Shown: positions 8,697 to 18,691, numbered from the stretch's first letter. The stretch is 64,000 nucleotides of DNA from Pseudomonas sp. ADAK18 (GCF_012935695.1 NZ_CP052859.1:1095001-1159000), one strand, 5' to 3'. The notes: generated from the letters alone by a model not told the origin. A program made the numbers and translations.

Positions 8697-9509
8697 TTAG
8701 TTGCCTCCAAAGATACGCTCGAAGAATCCCTTCTTCGCTACATCGAGGAAGCGATGTTCCACGGTTTTGCCCAGCAAGCGATCAACAGCATCGCTGTACG
8801 CCTGGCCGGCGTCGCTCTGGTCGTCAAGAATCACCGGGACGCCCTGGTTGGAAGCCTTGAGCACTGCCAGGGATTCTGGAATCACACCCAGCAGGGTCAC
8901 GGCCAGGATGTCCTTGACGTCTTCAACACCAAGCATTTCGCCCTTGCTGACGCGCTCAGGGTTGTACCGGGTCAGCAGCAGGTGCTCCTTGATCGGGTCT
9001 TCACCTTTCTCGGCGCGCTGGGATTTGCTGGCCAGCAGGCCCAGCATGCGGTCCGAGTCACGTACCGAAGACACTTCCGGGTTGGTCACGACGATGGCTT
9101 CATCGGCGAAGTACATCGCCAGGTGAGCACCAGTCTCGATACCCGCCGGAGAGTCGCAGACCACGTATTCGAAGGTTTCCTTCAGTTCGGCGAGGACTTT
9201 GCCCACGCCTTCTTTGGTCAGCGCTTCTTTATCACGGGTCTGGCTGGCGGCCAGTACATACAGGTTCTCAAGGCGCTTGTCCTTGATCAGGGCCTGTTGC
9301 AGGTTGGCTTCGCCGTTGACCACGTTAACGAAGTCGTAAACCACACGGCGTTCGCAGCCCATGATCAGGTCGAGGTTACGCAAACCGACGTCGAAGTCGA
9401 CGATGACTGTCTTGTGGCCGCGCAGAGCGAGGCCGGTACCGATAGCGGCGCTGGTGGTGGTCTTACCCACACCACCCTTGCCGGATGTAACCACGAGAAT
9501 CTTGGCCAA
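8697..9509 (-). CDS. minD: Septum site-determining ATPase MinD
   Basis: 270 residues. The deviant Walker A motif GKGGVGKTT lies near residues 10-18, CDSPAGIE is the Walker B region, and the C-terminal VAKKGFFERIFGG is the amphipathic membrane-targeting helix. MinD recruits MinC to the inner membrane and is displaced by MinE. It is followed by minE after 3 bases and preceded by minC with a 209-bp gap that probably holds an extra promoter. Confidence 0.97.
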   Translation of the reverse strand: MAKILVVTSGKGGVGKTTTSAAIGTGLALRGHKTVIVDFDVGLRNLDLIMGCERRVVYDFVNVVNGEANLQQALIKDKRLENLYVLAASQTRDKEALTKEGVGKVLAELKETFEYVVCDSPAGIETGAHLAMYFADEAIVVTNPEVSSVRDSDRMLGLLASKSQRAEKGEDPIKEHLLLTRYNPERVSKGEMLGVEDVKDILAVTLLGVIPESLAVLKASNQGVPVILDDQSDAGQAYSDAVDRLLGKTVEHRFLDVAKKGFFERIFGGN

Positions 9510-9718
9510 GGTGTTTCACCCCTAAGGAAAAAGGACTTTTAGCCCCTGAAAAACATCTCTTGAAACTCGCTGCAGGCGGACAGCCAGTGTAGGAATGGGA
9601 TGAAAAAAGTGTGGTTTATTCAAAATAAACAGCACTTTCCAATTATTCCTACGCAAGTTTTGCCGTTTTCGCTGTGCTATCAGAGTCTAGAGATGCTTGG
9701 AAAATGCGGCAGTATCCG

Positions 9719-10456
9719 TTAAAGACGGACGATGTTCAACACATCGCCCGACAGGCTGACTTGTACCCCGGCCCCCCACAGCGGATCGCGGCGCAAATCT
9801 TCTGAAACCTTGTACTGGCCTGCGATCGACACTAGCTCGGCGGTCAACTGCTGGCAAAAAATCCGGGCCTTGGTGTCACCCTTGATGCCGGCCAGTGCAC
9901 GACCCCGCATGGGACCGTATACATGGATATTGCCATCGGCGAGAAGTTCCGCTCCAGGGCTGACGGGGGCGATGACTACCAAATCGCCACCCTGGGCATA
10001 AATCTGCTGCCCGCCGCGAACGGGCGAGGTAATGATCTTGGTTGGCTTGATCGTGGGCTCCGGCGGTTTCTCCGGTTTTTTCTTCACCTCGCCTTCCAGC
10101 GGGTCCAGCGCACGCTCGCGAGCGCCGGACGGTGGCAATACAGGCAATTCAATGGCAATGGCGGCGGCGATGTCTTCGATGCGGTTGGCACGAATCGCCA
10201 GGGTGCGCAGGCCATGGGAACGGCACACACGCATCAATCCCGGCAGATCGACCGCGCCTTGACCAGCGGGCAGTTTGTCCAGGGCCAGTACCAGCGGGGC
10301 GTTATTGAAGAAATTCGGCGCCAGGGCGACCTTGGCGGCGAGCTGGCGATCCAGGGCGTCGAGGTCGTTGCGGGCCAGTTCCAGCACGGTAATGGCGAGC
10401 ATGCTGCCTTTCAGCTGGAACACGGGATCTTGGTCTAGCGGTTCGGTTTGGCTCAT
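9719..10456 (-). CDS. minC: Septum formation inhibitor MinC
   Basis: 245 residues from the ATG giving [17 protein letters not shown]; in-frame ATGs at 10465 and 10480 are possible, and no strong ribosome site chooses between them. The N-terminal domain (to about 105) inhibits FtsZ. A Pro/Lys-rich linker (about 115-140) is followed by the C-terminal MinD-binding beta-helix with the family signature [17 protein letters not shown] and [23 protein letters not shown] region. It is divergent from the lipid A acyltransferase gene and heads the min gene set. Confidence 0.95.
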   Translation of the reverse strand: MSQTEPLDQDPVFQLKGSMLAITVLELARNDLDALDRQLAAKVALAPNFFNNAPLVLALDKLPAGQGAVDLPGLMRVCRSHGLRTLAIRANRIEDIAAAIAIELPVLPPSGARERALDPLEGEVKKKPEKPPEPTIKPTKIITSPVRGGQQIYAQGGDLVVIAPVSPGAELLADGNIHVYGPMRGRALAGIKGDTKARIFCQQLTAELVSIAGQYKVSEDLRRDPLWGAGVQVSLSGDVLNIVRL

Positions 10457-10576
10457 GGTCGGCATAAAGCGGCTTGTCACGAAAAGTGTCGAGACTTATA
10501 ACGAGAACATCCGCTAGCCGCAAGCCGAGTCGAACCGTTGTAGAATGCGCGGCCCTTGTCTTTACCGGAATCTGTA

Positions 10577-11512
10577 ATGGATCGCCCGCGTTTTCGAGCT
10601 GTATTTTTTCACCCGCGTTTTTGGCTGTTATGGCTGGGACTCGGCTTGCTGTGGCTGATCACACAGCTGCCGTATCGGGCTTTACTGGGGATTGGCCGCT
10701 TGCTCGGTGCGGGAATGTACCGGGTGGCGGGTGAACGTCGCCGCATCGCCGCGCGAAACCTGGAGCTGTGTTTTCCGGAAAAATCCGCCAAAGAGCGTAA
10801 ACGTCTGCTCAAGGAAAATTTTGCCTCCACCGGTATCGCCTTCTTCGAGATGGCCATGAGCTGGTGGTGGTCCAAGCCACGCCTGGCACGCCTGGCCCAT
10901 GTCGAAGGGCTTGAGCACCTCAAGCAGGCCCAGTTGGAAGGCAAGGGCGTGATCTTGATGGCCCTGCATTTCACCACCCTGGAAATTGGCGCCGCCTTGC
11001 TGGGGCAAAAGCACACCATCGATGGCATGTACCGCGAACACGGCAACCCGTTGTTCGATTTCGTCCAGCGCCGTGGCCGCGAGCGGCACAACCTTGATTC
11101 CTTGGCGGTAGAGCGCGAAGACGTGCGCGGGATGCTCAAGCTGCTGCGGTCCGGCCGCGCCATCTGGTACGCACCTGACCAGGACTACGGCGCCAAGCAA
11201 AGCGTGTTTGTGCCGTTGTTCGGCATTCAGGCGGCGACCGTCACGGCCACCAGTAAATTTGCCCGCCTGGGCAAGGCGTTGGTCGTGCCCTTTACTCAGG
11301 AGCGCTTGGCGGATGGCAGCGGTTATCGCTTGGTGATCCACCCGCCACTCACCGATTTCCCGGGTGAAAGCGACGAAGTCGACTGCCTGCGTATCAATCA
11401 GTGGGTGGAGGCGTCCGTTCGCGAATGCCCAGAGCAATACCTGTGGACCCATCGCCGCTTCAAGAGCCGGCCGCCGGGTGAGCCTAAACTGTATGAAAAG
11501 CGCCGTCGTTGA
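10577..11512 (+). CDS. lpxL: Lipid A biosynthesis acyltransferase (LpxL/HtrB family)
   Basis: 311 residues from the ATG giving MDRPRFRAVFF. An N-terminal hydrophobic anchor (about 14-30) precedes the acyltransferase catalytic HX4E motif, His131 to Glu136 within LHFTTLE. The conserved YRxxxNPxxD-type loop (YREHGNPLFD) and DQDYG motif follow. These enzymes add a secondary acyl chain (laurate in relatives) to Kdo2-lipid IVA at the inner membrane. LpxL rather than LpxM is inferred from the overall pattern. It reads divergently from minC with 120 bp between them, and is followed after 32 bp by the patatin gene, probably as one unit. Confidence 0.9.
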   Translation: MDRPRFRAVFFHPRFWLLWLGLGLLWLITQLPYRALLGIGRLLGAGMYRVAGERRRIAARNLELCFPEKSAKERKRLLKENFASTGIAFFEMAMSWWWSKPRLARLAHVEGLEHLKQAQLEGKGVILMALHFTTLEIGAALLGQKHTIDGMYREHGNPLFDFVQRRGRERHNLDSLAVEREDVRGMLKLLRSGRAIWYAPDQDYGAKQSVFVPLFGIQAATVTATSKFARLGKALVVPFTQERLADGSGYRLVIHPPLTDFPGESDEVDCLRINQWVEASVRECPEQYLWTHRRFKSRPPGEPKLYEKRRR

Positions 11513-11544
11513 TGTGATGTCCCTACGCACCATGGAGTGATGCA

Positions 11545-12702
11545 ATGCGCCCAGCTGAACCGGTCACAGGCTTGATTCTTTCCGGCGGCGGGGCGCGAGC
11601 CGCCTATCAGGTGGGGGTATTGGCGGCGATTGCCGAGTTGTTACCGCCGGGGGCAGCCAATCCGTTTCCGGTGATCGTTGGTACATCGGCGGGGGCGATC
11701 AATGCGGTTAGTCTGGCCAGCGGTGCGATGGACTTCAAGGCCGCGATCCTGCGGCTGACCGCCTTCTGGCAGGGCTTTCGCAGCCATCTGGTGTTACGCA
11801 GTGACTGGCCCGGGGTGATCCGTCAGGCCAGTCGATTTTTTGGTCACAGCCTGTTGGGTTTCGGGGCACAGCTGCCGGTGGCGCTGCTCGACAGCTCGCC
11901 GCTGCGGGATCTGCTTCAAGACAAGCTGCAACTGGAAGGTATCGACGAAGCGATCCGGCACAAACACCTGCATGCGGTGGCTGTCACGGCCTTCGGTTAC
12001 GAGTCGGGGCAGGCGGTGACGTTCTACCAGGGCGGCGGCACCATCGATGCCTGGCTGCGTCATCGGCGTATCGGTGTGCCCACTCAGTTGACGGTTGAAC
12101 ATCTGCTGGCCAGCTCGGCCATCCCGTTGTTGTTTGCACCGGTCAAGCTCGATCAAGAATATTTCGGCGATGGTGCGGTGCGCCAGTCGGCACCGATCAG
12201 TCCGGCGTTGCACCTGGGGGCCAGCCGTGTGCTGGTGGTCGGCGTCAGTGGCAACCCGCGAGGGCTCGACCCTTCAAATCCCCTACAGCGCACCTACAGC
12301 GGCCTGGAGCCCACCCTGGCGCAGATTGGTGGGCACATGCTCAACAGCACGTTCATCGACAGTCTGGAAAGTGACATCGAATTGTTGGAACGCCTGAACC
12401 AGTTCAGTCGTTTGTTGCCGGTCAACAGTGCTGCACAAGGTCTGGCGCCGGTGGACGTGCTGGTGATTGCGCCGAGCCAGCCTATTGACGAGATTGCTGC
12501 CCGTCATCGCCAGGAATTGCCAGCGGCGTTGCGTCTGTTCCTGCGCGGCCCGGGGGCCACCAAGACCAGTGGTGCGGGGGTGCTCAGTTACTTGTTGTTC
12601 GAGGCGGGGTATTGCAGCGAGTTGATTGAACTGGGACGGCGGGATGCGTTGGCCAAGCGCGAGGAGTTGAAGCAGTTTCTTGGCCTGGAGAGTACGTTGT
12701 AG
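11545..12702 (+). CDS. Patatin-like phospholipase family protein
   Basis: 385 residues. The oxyanion motif GGGARAAY is at 14-21, the nucleophile elbow GTSAG at 46-50 (Ser48), and the catalytic DGA at Asp209; together they make the patatin Ser-Asp dyad. No signal peptide is present, so it is probably cytoplasmic or membrane-peripheral. Patatin-type enzymes hydrolyse acyl esters of phospholipids. GGAG precedes the ATG. It probably shares a transcript with the lipid A acyltransferase upstream. The TAG stop falls on the first bases of a REP element (TAGCCGCTGCCGAGG), so the repeat abuts or supplies the stop codon. Confidence 0.88.
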   Translation: MRPAEPVTGLILSGGGARAAYQVGVLAAIAELLPPGAANPFPVIVGTSAGAINAVSLASGAMDFKAAILRLTAFWQGFRSHLVLRSDWPGVIRQASRFFGHSLLGFGAQLPVALLDSSPLRDLLQDKLQLEGIDEAIRHKHLHAVAVTAFGYESGQAVTFYQGGGTIDAWLRHRRIGVPTQLTVEHLLASSAIPLLFAPVKLDQEYFGDGAVRQSAPISPALHLGASRVLVVGVSGNPRGLDPSNPLQRTYSGLEPTLAQIGGHMLNSTFIDSLESDIELLERLNQFSRLLPVNSAAQGLAPVDVLVIAPSQPIDEIAARHRQELPAALRLFLRGPGATKTSGAGVLSYLLFEAGYCSELIELGRRDALAKREELKQFLGLESTL

Positions 12703-12797
12703 CCGCTGCCGAGGCAGGATGCTGCGATGGGCTGCGTAGCGGCCCTTGGGGCGGTCCTGCGGACCGCATCGCAGCCTCGTACCTCGGCAGCGGCTAC
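12699..12797. repeat. REPIN-type inverted repeat (TAGCCGCTGCCGAGG family)
   Basis: GTAGCCGCTGCCGAGG at the left pairs with CCTCGGCAGCGGCTAC at the right, and GCTGCGATG with CATCGCAGC inside. It lies between the convergent patatin and Tsx-like genes. The same family is at 38965 and 42196. Confidence 0.85.
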
Positions 12798-12813
12798 AAA
12801 ATATGACAGGCGG

Positions 12814-13599
12814 TCAGAAGTGATACTTGACCAGCAAGCTCGCCGTATCCTGATTGGTCTCGAATGCGCCCGAATCCTGGATGCCGTACTTGTTCTTCCA
12901 GTAGTCGTATTCGATACCGACATACAACTGCTTCTCGCCCCAATGCAGCGCCTTGCCCAGGTCATACTTGATCTGCGGGTTGAAGTGCAGGTTGGCGTGG
13001 TAAGTGCCACGAGCGTTTTTGTCGTTGTCCACCACCCAATCCATAAAGCCGTCGATCAACACATTGGAGTTGCCCACAGGGATGGTGTACGACCACACCG
13101 GCGTGATCTGCCACACGCCGTCTCCCGGGCGATTGCCTTCGGTCTGGCGCTGGTAGAAGTTCAACTGGAAGTAGTCGAAGCCGGGGATGTTCAGGTCAAA
13201 GCCTGGGCCCAGCAAGTAGGACTCATTGTCGCCTTCGCCGAACTCGTACGTGAACGCCAGCAACACGTCCTTGATCGGTCCGAAGGACAGGTCCGTATCA
13301 AAGATCTTGCCGAAAGACAGGCGCGGGCTGAACTCGCCGTAGTAAGTATTCGGTCCGACGTTGCCGTCTTCCTTGCCGTTGTAAAAGATGCGGTCGAGGA
13401 AGAAGAAGTTGTCGCCATACTTCCAGGCATCGGCATGCTCAAAGGTGACCGTTTGCTGGATTTGCGGGTTGACGGTGAAGTTCTTGCCCCACAGATACGT
13501 CAGGCTGTTGTTCTGCCACTGCAGCAGATCGCCGGCCATGGCCTGGCCTCCGGCCAGCAGGGATCCCGCCAGCATCAGGCTGTTCACAGTACGTTTCAT
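12814..13599 (-). CDS. Outer-membrane nucleoside channel, Tsx/OmpK family
   Basis: 261 residues. A signal peptide (about 1-22, ending GGQAMA) is followed by alternating strands rich in aromatic residues and Gly, ending in the typical outer-membrane C-terminal Phe (VKYHF). The early motif WQNNSLTYLWG is a mark of the Tsx/OmpK family of 12-stranded nucleoside-specific channels. GGGAG precedes the ATG. Its position beside the urate/xanthine permease and the urate pathway suggests that it carries nucleosides or purines across the outer membrane; this is inferred from context. Confidence 0.82.
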   Translation of the reverse strand: MKRTVNSLMLAGSLLAGGQAMAGDLLQWQNNSLTYLWGKNFTVNPQIQQTVTFEHADAWKYGDNFFFLDRIFYNGKEDGNVGPNTYYGEFSPRLSFGKIFDTDLSFGPIKDVLLAFTYEFGEGDNESYLLGPGFDLNIPGFDYFQLNFYQRQTEGNRPGDGVWQITPVWSYTIPVGNSNVLIDGFMDWVVDNDKNARGTYHANLHFNPQIKYDLGKALHWGEKQLYVGIEYDYWKNKYGIQDSGAFETNQDTASLLVKYHF

Positions 13600-14050
13600 T
13601 CGGTTGCTCCCGAGTTATAGGTTTCTGGTTTTTTTTCTAAGCAAACGCTCTGGTGTGGCGTCTTTTGGCTTGCCGCAAAAATCGTCTGTCCGGTCAGCTT
13701 TAATGCTTTTAGCAAGAGCTGCGCCAAAGTGTTCAAAAAGCCAATAAAACACCGTCGGCTGCGGTCAACGCAGTCGGGTCCAGGGGTTTTTCGTGCACGT
13801 TGGCCGCTGACATCGGGCCGGGATAAGTTGGCCTGGCAGTCAGCTTTTACATTTGCTGTTTTTTTTTGAGTCGACATGAGCGGGCGCGGAGAATACTGAC
13901 TCCCGTGCCTGTGCTCAAGTGCGCCGTTACAGAGCGCGTGGGGCGAGAATGGGGCGCGGCGTGTGGCCGGCCCCGGGTGAATGGCGTGCATGGTGTTGCT
14001 CCCTGATCGTTCTTATTGTTGTAGTGACGCCGGGTGAGCTGTTTTCTGAA
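13600..14050. other. 450 bp intergenic region, Tsx-like / NCS2 permease
   Basis: Both flanking genes are on the minus strand, so this should hold the tsx-like promoter and the end of the permease transcript. A 131-codon frame crosses it but has no ribosome site and unlikely composition, so it is not called. No TTGTATACAA box and no REP element was seen. Confidence 0.4.
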
Positions 14051-15406
14051 TCAGTGTTGGTGAGCGTGTTCGTTGGCCGCAGCCCGTTCGGCTCCGCCCA
14101 GGATGTTGAACAACAGGTTCAGCGACAACGCGCTGAGGGTCGCCATGGCGATGCCACTGTGGGTGATCGGGCTCATCCACAACGGCAACTGCGCGAAGAA
14201 CTCCGGTCGCACCACTGGAATCAAGCCCATGCCGATGCTCACCGCCACCAGCAACTGGTTGCGACGGTCGGCGATGTCGGCTTCCTGGAGGATCTTGATC
14301 CCGGTGGCCGCCACCATTCCGAACATGGCGATGGCTGCGCCGCCGAGTACCGCTGGCGGAATCGAGGCCACCAGGAACGCCGCCTTGGGCAGCAGGCTGA
14401 GAATGATCAAAAAGCCCCCAGCAACGATGGTCACCGAGCGGCAGCGCACACCGGTCATTTGCACCAGGCCGATGTTTTGCGCGAAAGAGGAATGGGTGAA
14501 GGTGTTGAAGAACCCAGCGAAGAACGATGCCCCGGCGTCACACAGAAGGCCACGACGCAGCATTTTGGGCGTGACTTCCTGACCGGTGATCTTGCCCAGG
14601 GCCAGGAACATCCCGGTGGACTCGACAAAGATAATCACCACCACCAGGCACATCGACAGAATCGGCGCCAACTCGAACTTGGGCATACCGAAATGCAACG
14701 GTGTCACTACTTGAACCCAGGGCGCCTGGGCCAGGCCGCTGAGGTCGACCATGCCGATTATCCCGCACAACCCATAACCCAGGGCCATGCCGATCAGTAC
14801 TGAAATATTGACCCAGAAGCCACGCATGAAGCGATTGATCAGCAGAATGGTCGCCAGCACCAGGGCGGCAATGGCCAGGTAAATCGGTGAGCCGAACTGC
14901 ACGGCAGCGGCGCCACCGCCTGCCCAGTTCACGGCAACGGGAAATAACGAAAGACCGATGGCGGTGATGACCGTGCCAGTCACCAGTGGTGGGAAAAAAC
15001 GCACGACCTTGGACATGAAGGGCGCGATGACGATGCCGAAGAAACCGGCCGCGATGGTCGCGCCGAAGATCCCTTGCAGGCCGATGCCAGGCATGCCCGC
15101 CATGGCAACCATGCTGCCAACCGCAGCGAAACTGGCGCCCATCATCACCGGCATGCGAATGCCCACCGGGCCGATGCCGAAGGACTGCACCATGGTGGCG
15201 ATGCCCGCTACCAACAGGTCGGCGTTGATCAGGAAAGCGATCTCTTCACGACTCAAACCCGCGGCTTGTCCGATGATCAGGGGGACTGCAACCGCACCGC
15301 CGTACATCAGCAATACGTGTTGCAGGCCTACCAGAATCAGTTGCAACAGGGGTAGCCGCACCATAGCGGGTGCGGCAGGAATCTGCGGTTCGGCTAACTC
15401 GGACAT
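14051..15406 (-). CDS. NCS2-family urate/xanthine:H+ symporter
   Basis: 451 residues from the ATG giving MSELAEPQIPAAP, which has GAGG eight bases upstream; the longer frame starting at 15535 crosses the REP element and is rejected. About 12-14 membrane spans with family marks: QHVLLMYGGAVAVPLI in the first span region, QSFGIGPVG, and FVESTGMFLALG with the substrate-binding Glu. This is the XanQ/UacT branch of nucleobase-cation symporters. It lies directly next to the urate hydroxylase gene, so urate or xanthine import at the inner membrane is likely. The last segment is hydrophilic and His-rich. Confidence 0.88.
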   Translation of the reverse strand: MSELAEPQIPAAPAMVRLPLLQLILVGLQHVLLMYGGAVAVPLIIGQAAGLSREEIAFLINADLLVAGIATMVQSFGIGPVGIRMPVMMGASFAAVGSMVAMAGMPGIGLQGIFGATIAAGFFGIVIAPFMSKVVRFFPPLVTGTVITAIGLSLFPVAVNWAGGGAAAVQFGSPIYLAIAALVLATILLINRFMRGFWVNISVLIGMALGYGLCGIIGMVDLSGLAQAPWVQVVTPLHFGMPKFELAPILSMCLVVVIIFVESTGMFLALGKITGQEVTPKMLRRGLLCDAGASFFAGFFNTFTHSSFAQNIGLVQMTGVRCRSVTIVAGGFLIILSLLPKAAFLVASIPPAVLGGAAIAMFGMVAATGIKILQEADIADRRNQLLVAVSIGMGLIPVVRPEFFAQLPLWMSPITHSGIAMATLSALSLNLLFNILGGAERAAANEHAHQH

Positions 15407-15491
15407 GCAACACCTCGGATCTTTTTTATTTTTGTGTTGTTTGGCATTCAATTGCGGGTGGAACTCGATCTTCAAAACACCCCGCGGCCCC

Positions 15492-15588
15492 TGTGGGAGC
15501 GGCGGTGCGACTTGCTCGCGAATGCGGTGTGTCATTCAATGCTTCAGGTGACTGAACCACCGCCTTCGCGAGCAAGCCCGCTCCCACA
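15492..15588. repeat. REPIN-type inverted repeat (TGTGGGAGC family)
   Basis: TGTGGGAGCGGCGG...TTGCTCGCGAA pairs with TTCGCGAGCAAGCCCGCTCCCACA. It separates puuD from the urate/xanthine permease on the same strand. Confidence 0.8.
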
Positions 15589-15607
15589 TTTGGTCTGCGT
15601 TAATCAG

Positions 15608-16909
15608 TCAGTTGGTACGTGCCCCCTGATTGATCCAGGTGCCAATCAAATCCCGTTCTTGCTGGGTCATCTGGGTGATGTTGCCCAACGGCATGATCTG
15701 GCTCGCCACCGCTTGTGCCTGAATCCGCGGTGCCATTTGCTGGATCTGCTGCGGCGTATCAAACATCACCCCTGCAGGGGCTGCGCTGAACAACGGGCTG
15801 GTGGGCTTGGCCGAATGGCACACGGCGCAGCGTTCCTGAATCACGCTATGTACCTTGCCGAAATCCGTCGAAGCCTGTGCCGGTGCTGCTTCGGCAGCAG
15901 CCGGTGCAGGTGTGGCCGGTGCAGCCGGCTTGAGCCCACCACCCAGCGCCGTTTCCGGCAAAGGCTGGTACTCGATAGCAGCCGGAGCCTTGGCGACGTC
16001 CGGTGCGGTGGCCACAGGTTTCGGACCGGTGACGTACGCCAGGCAAATCATCGCCAGGGCGCCGACCGGTAAGGTCCAGGCATATTTCTGGCTGTTATGA
16101 CGGGTGTTGAAGTAGTGACGTACCAACACCGCGGCTACCGCGATCCCGGCCAGGATCAACCAGTTGTACTGGCTGCCGTAGGTGCTCGGGAAGTGGTTGC
16201 TGATCATGATGAACAGCACGGGCAGGGTGAAGTAGTTGTTGTGGCGCGAACGCAGCAAGCCCTTGGCCGGCAATGCCGGATCCGGGGTGCGGTTTTCCGC
16301 GATGGCCGCCACCAGCGCACGCTGGGCCGGCATGATGATGCGGAACACGTTACCGACCATGATGGTGCCGATCACGGCGCCCACATGCAGGTAAGCACCA
16401 CGACCGCTGAACACCTTGCTGAAGCCATAGGCGGCCGCAATCAACAGCACGAACAGAATCAAACCGAGCAGGGCAGGGCGCTTGCCCAGGGCCGAGTCGC
16501 AGAGAAAGGAGTAGACGAACCAGCCGACGAACAGTGAGCCAATGCCCAGCAGCACACCTTCCGGACCACTGAGGCTGCTGCCCGGGGCCAACAGGTACAA
16601 GGTCGGGTTGGCGTAGAACACCACGCACAGCAGCGCGACGCCCGACATCCAGGTGAAATAGGCTTCCCATTTGAACCAGTGCAGGTTGTCCGGCATGGTC
16701 GGCGGAGCCAGTTTGTATTTTTCCAGGTGGTAGATACCGCCACCGTGGATAGCCCACAAGTCACCGGCCAGGCCGTCCTTGGGGTTGACGCGATTCAGGT
16801 TGTTTTCCAGCCAGACAAAGTAGAAGGAAGCGCCGATCCAGGCGACGCCAGTAATCATATGAACCCAGCGCACGCTCAGGTTCAGCCATTCCATCAAATG
16901 TGCTTCCAC
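15608..16909 (-). CDS. puuD: Membrane-bound urate hydroxylase PuuD with C-terminal cytochrome c domain
   Basis: 433 residues, GTG start with AGAGG nine bases upstream (alternative ATG five codons in). The N-terminal part has about eight membrane spans and the family pattern NLSVRWVHMITGVAWIGASF. After a Pro/Ala-rich linker (about 315-350) a c-type cytochrome domain carries C361-AVC-H365 and a probable Met ligand in IMPLGN. PuuD oxidises urate to 5-hydroxyisourate and passes electrons to the respiratory chain instead of making H2O2. It is the first step of the pathway whose later enzymes (HiuH, UraD, PuuE, Alc, AllA) are all nearby. Confidence 0.93.
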   Translation of the reverse strand: MEAHLMEWLNLSVRWVHMITGVAWIGASFYFVWLENNLNRVNPKDGLAGDLWAIHGGGIYHLEKYKLAPPTMPDNLHWFKWEAYFTWMSGVALLCVVFYANPTLYLLAPGSSLSGPEGVLLGIGSLFVGWFVYSFLCDSALGKRPALLGLILFVLLIAAAYGFSKVFSGRGAYLHVGAVIGTIMVGNVFRIIMPAQRALVAAIAENRTPDPALPAKGLLRSRHNNYFTLPVLFIMISNHFPSTYGSQYNWLILAGIAVAAVLVRHYFNTRHNSQKYAWTLPVGALAMICLAYVTGPKPVATAPDVAKAPAAIEYQPLPETALGGGLKPAAPATPAPAAAEAAPAQASTDFGKVHSVIQERCAVCHSAKPTSPLFSAAPAGVMFDTPQQIQQMAPRIQAQAVASQIMPLGNITQMTQQERDLIGTWINQGARTN

Positions 16910-16959
16910 AGTCTTTACCTCTCGCCTGTCACTCTGTCGTCGAGTGATCAGACCTTCTC

Positions 16960-17463
16960 TTATTGGTGGGGGGCAAGGATCAACCGCTCATCCTCTTTGA
17001 AAAAATGCTCATCGCAGTTATTGCCTGTGCCACTGCGATCAACCACCAGGAAGTCATCCCGCTTTTCGATCGTCAGCACCGGGTGGTGCCAGACGCCGCG
17101 ATGGTAATTAATGCCCTGCCTGCCGTTGGTGACGAAGGCGCGGACCAAGCCCGATACAGGTTCATCGCCAAGTGGCGCGACCACGATCAGAAAGGGGTTG
17201 CCGAGCAGCGGAATGAAAGCCTGGCTGCCCAGCGGGTGTCGCTCCAGCATGCACACAGTCAGCGGCATGTCCTGCGCATCGGCGCGGAAGATGCTGATGA
17301 TTGCGTTGTCTTCTGGCGTGGCGGTTTGCACCGTCGCCAGTTTATGAAAGCGCATGGTCGACCCGTTGTTGATCATGAAGTGATCGCTGCCATCGGTTTC
17401 GATAACGTCTCCGAAAGGGGCGAAGGCTTCTTTGGTCAGGGGCTCGATCATCAGTGTGCGCAT
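16960..17463 (-). CDS. allA: Ureidoglycolate lyase AllA
   Basis: 167 residues, usual family length. The cupin-fold signature NYHRGVWHHPVL lies near residues 118-129, and the N-terminal MRTLMIEPLTKEAFAPFGDVIE is typical. The enzyme releases urea from ureidoglycolate to give glyoxylate, the last step of urate breakdown. It lies between puuD (51 bp downstream on the same strand) and alc, from which a REP element separates it. Confidence 0.93.
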   Translation of the reverse strand: MRTLMIEPLTKEAFAPFGDVIETDGSDHFMINNGSTMRFHKLATVQTATPEDNAIISIFRADAQDMPLTVCMLERHPLGSQAFIPLLGNPFLIVVAPLGDEPVSGLVRAFVTNGRQGINYHRGVWHHPVLTIEKRDDFLVVDRSGTGNNCDEHFFKEDERLILAPHQ

Positions 17464-17497
17464 GGCTGTCTTCTTATCCGAATGCTGTGTTGTTAGT

Positions 17498-17603
17498 TGT
17501 GGCGAGCGGGCTTGCCCGCGTTGGACTGCGTAGCAGTCCCAATCTTTTTAAACAAAGAGCGGGGCCGCTTCGCAGCCCAGCGCGGGCAAGCCCGCTCGCC
17601 ACA
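17498..17603. repeat. REPIN-type inverted repeat (GTGGCGAGCGGGCTTGCCCGC family)
   Basis: TGTGGCGAGCGGGCTTGCCCGCG pairs with CGCGGGCAAGCCCGCTCGCCACA, with CTGCGTAGCAG between. It lies between allA and alc. The same family is at 52894. Confidence 0.85.
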
Positions 17604-17614
17604 GGGTTCATCGC

Positions 17615-18610
17615 TTACTTCGCGACCTTGCCCAGTACCCGCAGGCGGCTCACACCGCCATCCGGGAACACGTTCAGGCGGATGTGAGTGATCGGGCCCA
17701 GTGCCTTGATCTGCTCGGCGAAGGTGTGTTCGGCGTGCATTTCCAGCTTCTGTGCCGGCAGCAGTTCACGCCAGAACAGCGATTGGGTTTCGATCTGGCT
17801 GTCGGTGCCGCCCTTGACGAAAGCACCCTGGATCGAGCAGGTGTCCGGGTAGTTGCCCTTGAAGTGCAGGGTGTCGACAACGATTTTCTCGATTTCACCC
17901 GGATGACCCAGGGCGACGATCACCCAGTCATTGCCTGGCGTACGACGACGTGCAGTTTCCCAGCCGTCGCCCATGTTGATGCCACGGCCCGGGTTTAGGA
18001 TGTTGCTCATGCGGCCGAAGTGTTCATCGGAGCAGGCCAGCGCGCGACCACCGTTGAGGGCGGCTGCCAGGTCGACCTGTTCGTTGTCGCCTACAGCGGA
18101 CCAGTCGCGGAACGGAATACCGTACACACGCAGACGGGCCACGCCACCATCCGGGTAGATGTTGAAGCGCAGGTGGCTGAACGCCTGGTCGTTGTTGATC
18201 TCATGGAAGTGATGGCTGTTGCCTTGCAACTCTACAGCCGACAGCACTTCAACCCATTGAGTGTTGTCATCCGGCTCGCCGGACGCCAGGAAGCACGCTT
18301 CCAGGGACGCTGATGGCGGGAAGTTGCCGGTGAAGAATGAAGTGTCGATGTCCACGCCCTTAATCGAGCCCGGTACGCCCAGGCGAATCACCGCGCTGTC
18401 GTAGCCTTCGAAGCGCTTGCGGCGCGACTCCCAGCCGTCCATCCACTTGCCGTTGTCATCGAACACGCCCTCCTTCCATACGGCCGGGGTTGGCTGGAAC
18501 AGTCGGTTGGCGTCAGCGAACCAGTCATCGGTCACCGAGATGATCTTGGTGCCCAGGCGGGCGTCGGCCAGGTTGACGAACTTCTCGAACGGTACGGCGT
18601 AAGCTTTCAT
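17615..18610 (-). CDS. alc: Allantoicase
   Basis: 331 residues made of two related halves, as known for allantoicases. The motif [10 protein letters not shown] at 153-162 is repeated as [10 protein letters not shown] near 316-325, and the halves also share the [13 protein letters not shown] / [11 protein letters not shown] pattern. It hydrolyses allantoate to ureidoglycolate and urea in the cytoplasm. The ATG at 18608-18610 starts [17 protein letters not shown]. It follows uraD on the same strand after 81 bp, so puuE-uraD-alc-allA probably form one regulated run. Confidence 0.94.
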   Translation of the reverse strand: MKAYAVPFEKFVNLADARLGTKIISVTDDWFADANRLFQPTPAVWKEGVFDDNGKWMDGWESRRKRFEGYDSAVIRLGVPGSIKGVDIDTSFFTGNFPPSASLEACFLASGEPDDNTQWVEVLSAVELQGNSHHFHEINNDQAFSHLRFNIYPDGGVARLRVYGIPFRDWSAVGDNEQVDLAAALNGGRALACSDEHFGRMSNILNPGRGINMGDGWETARRRTPGNDWVIVALGHPGEIEKIVVDTLHFKGNYPDTCSIQGAFVKGGTDSQIETQSLFWRELLPAQKLEMHAEHTFAEQIKALGPITHIRLNVFPDGGVSRLRVLGKVAK

Positions 18611-18691
18611 TCTTCTTGTCTGCCTTAAATAGAGTGGCTTGGGATGCTTGCCAGGCCCTGGGCGCTAATCGATTCGCTCGGGCCAGGTTTG

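Noticed and set aside
12727..13620. 297-codon plus-strand frame opposite the Tsx-like gene
   Set aside because: Begins inside a REPIN and is antisense to a gene with a signal peptide and porin features.
13596..13991. 131-codon minus-strand frame upstream of the Tsx-like gene
   Set aside because: Covers the promoter region, overlaps the Tsx-like start, lacks a ribosome site and resembles no protein.
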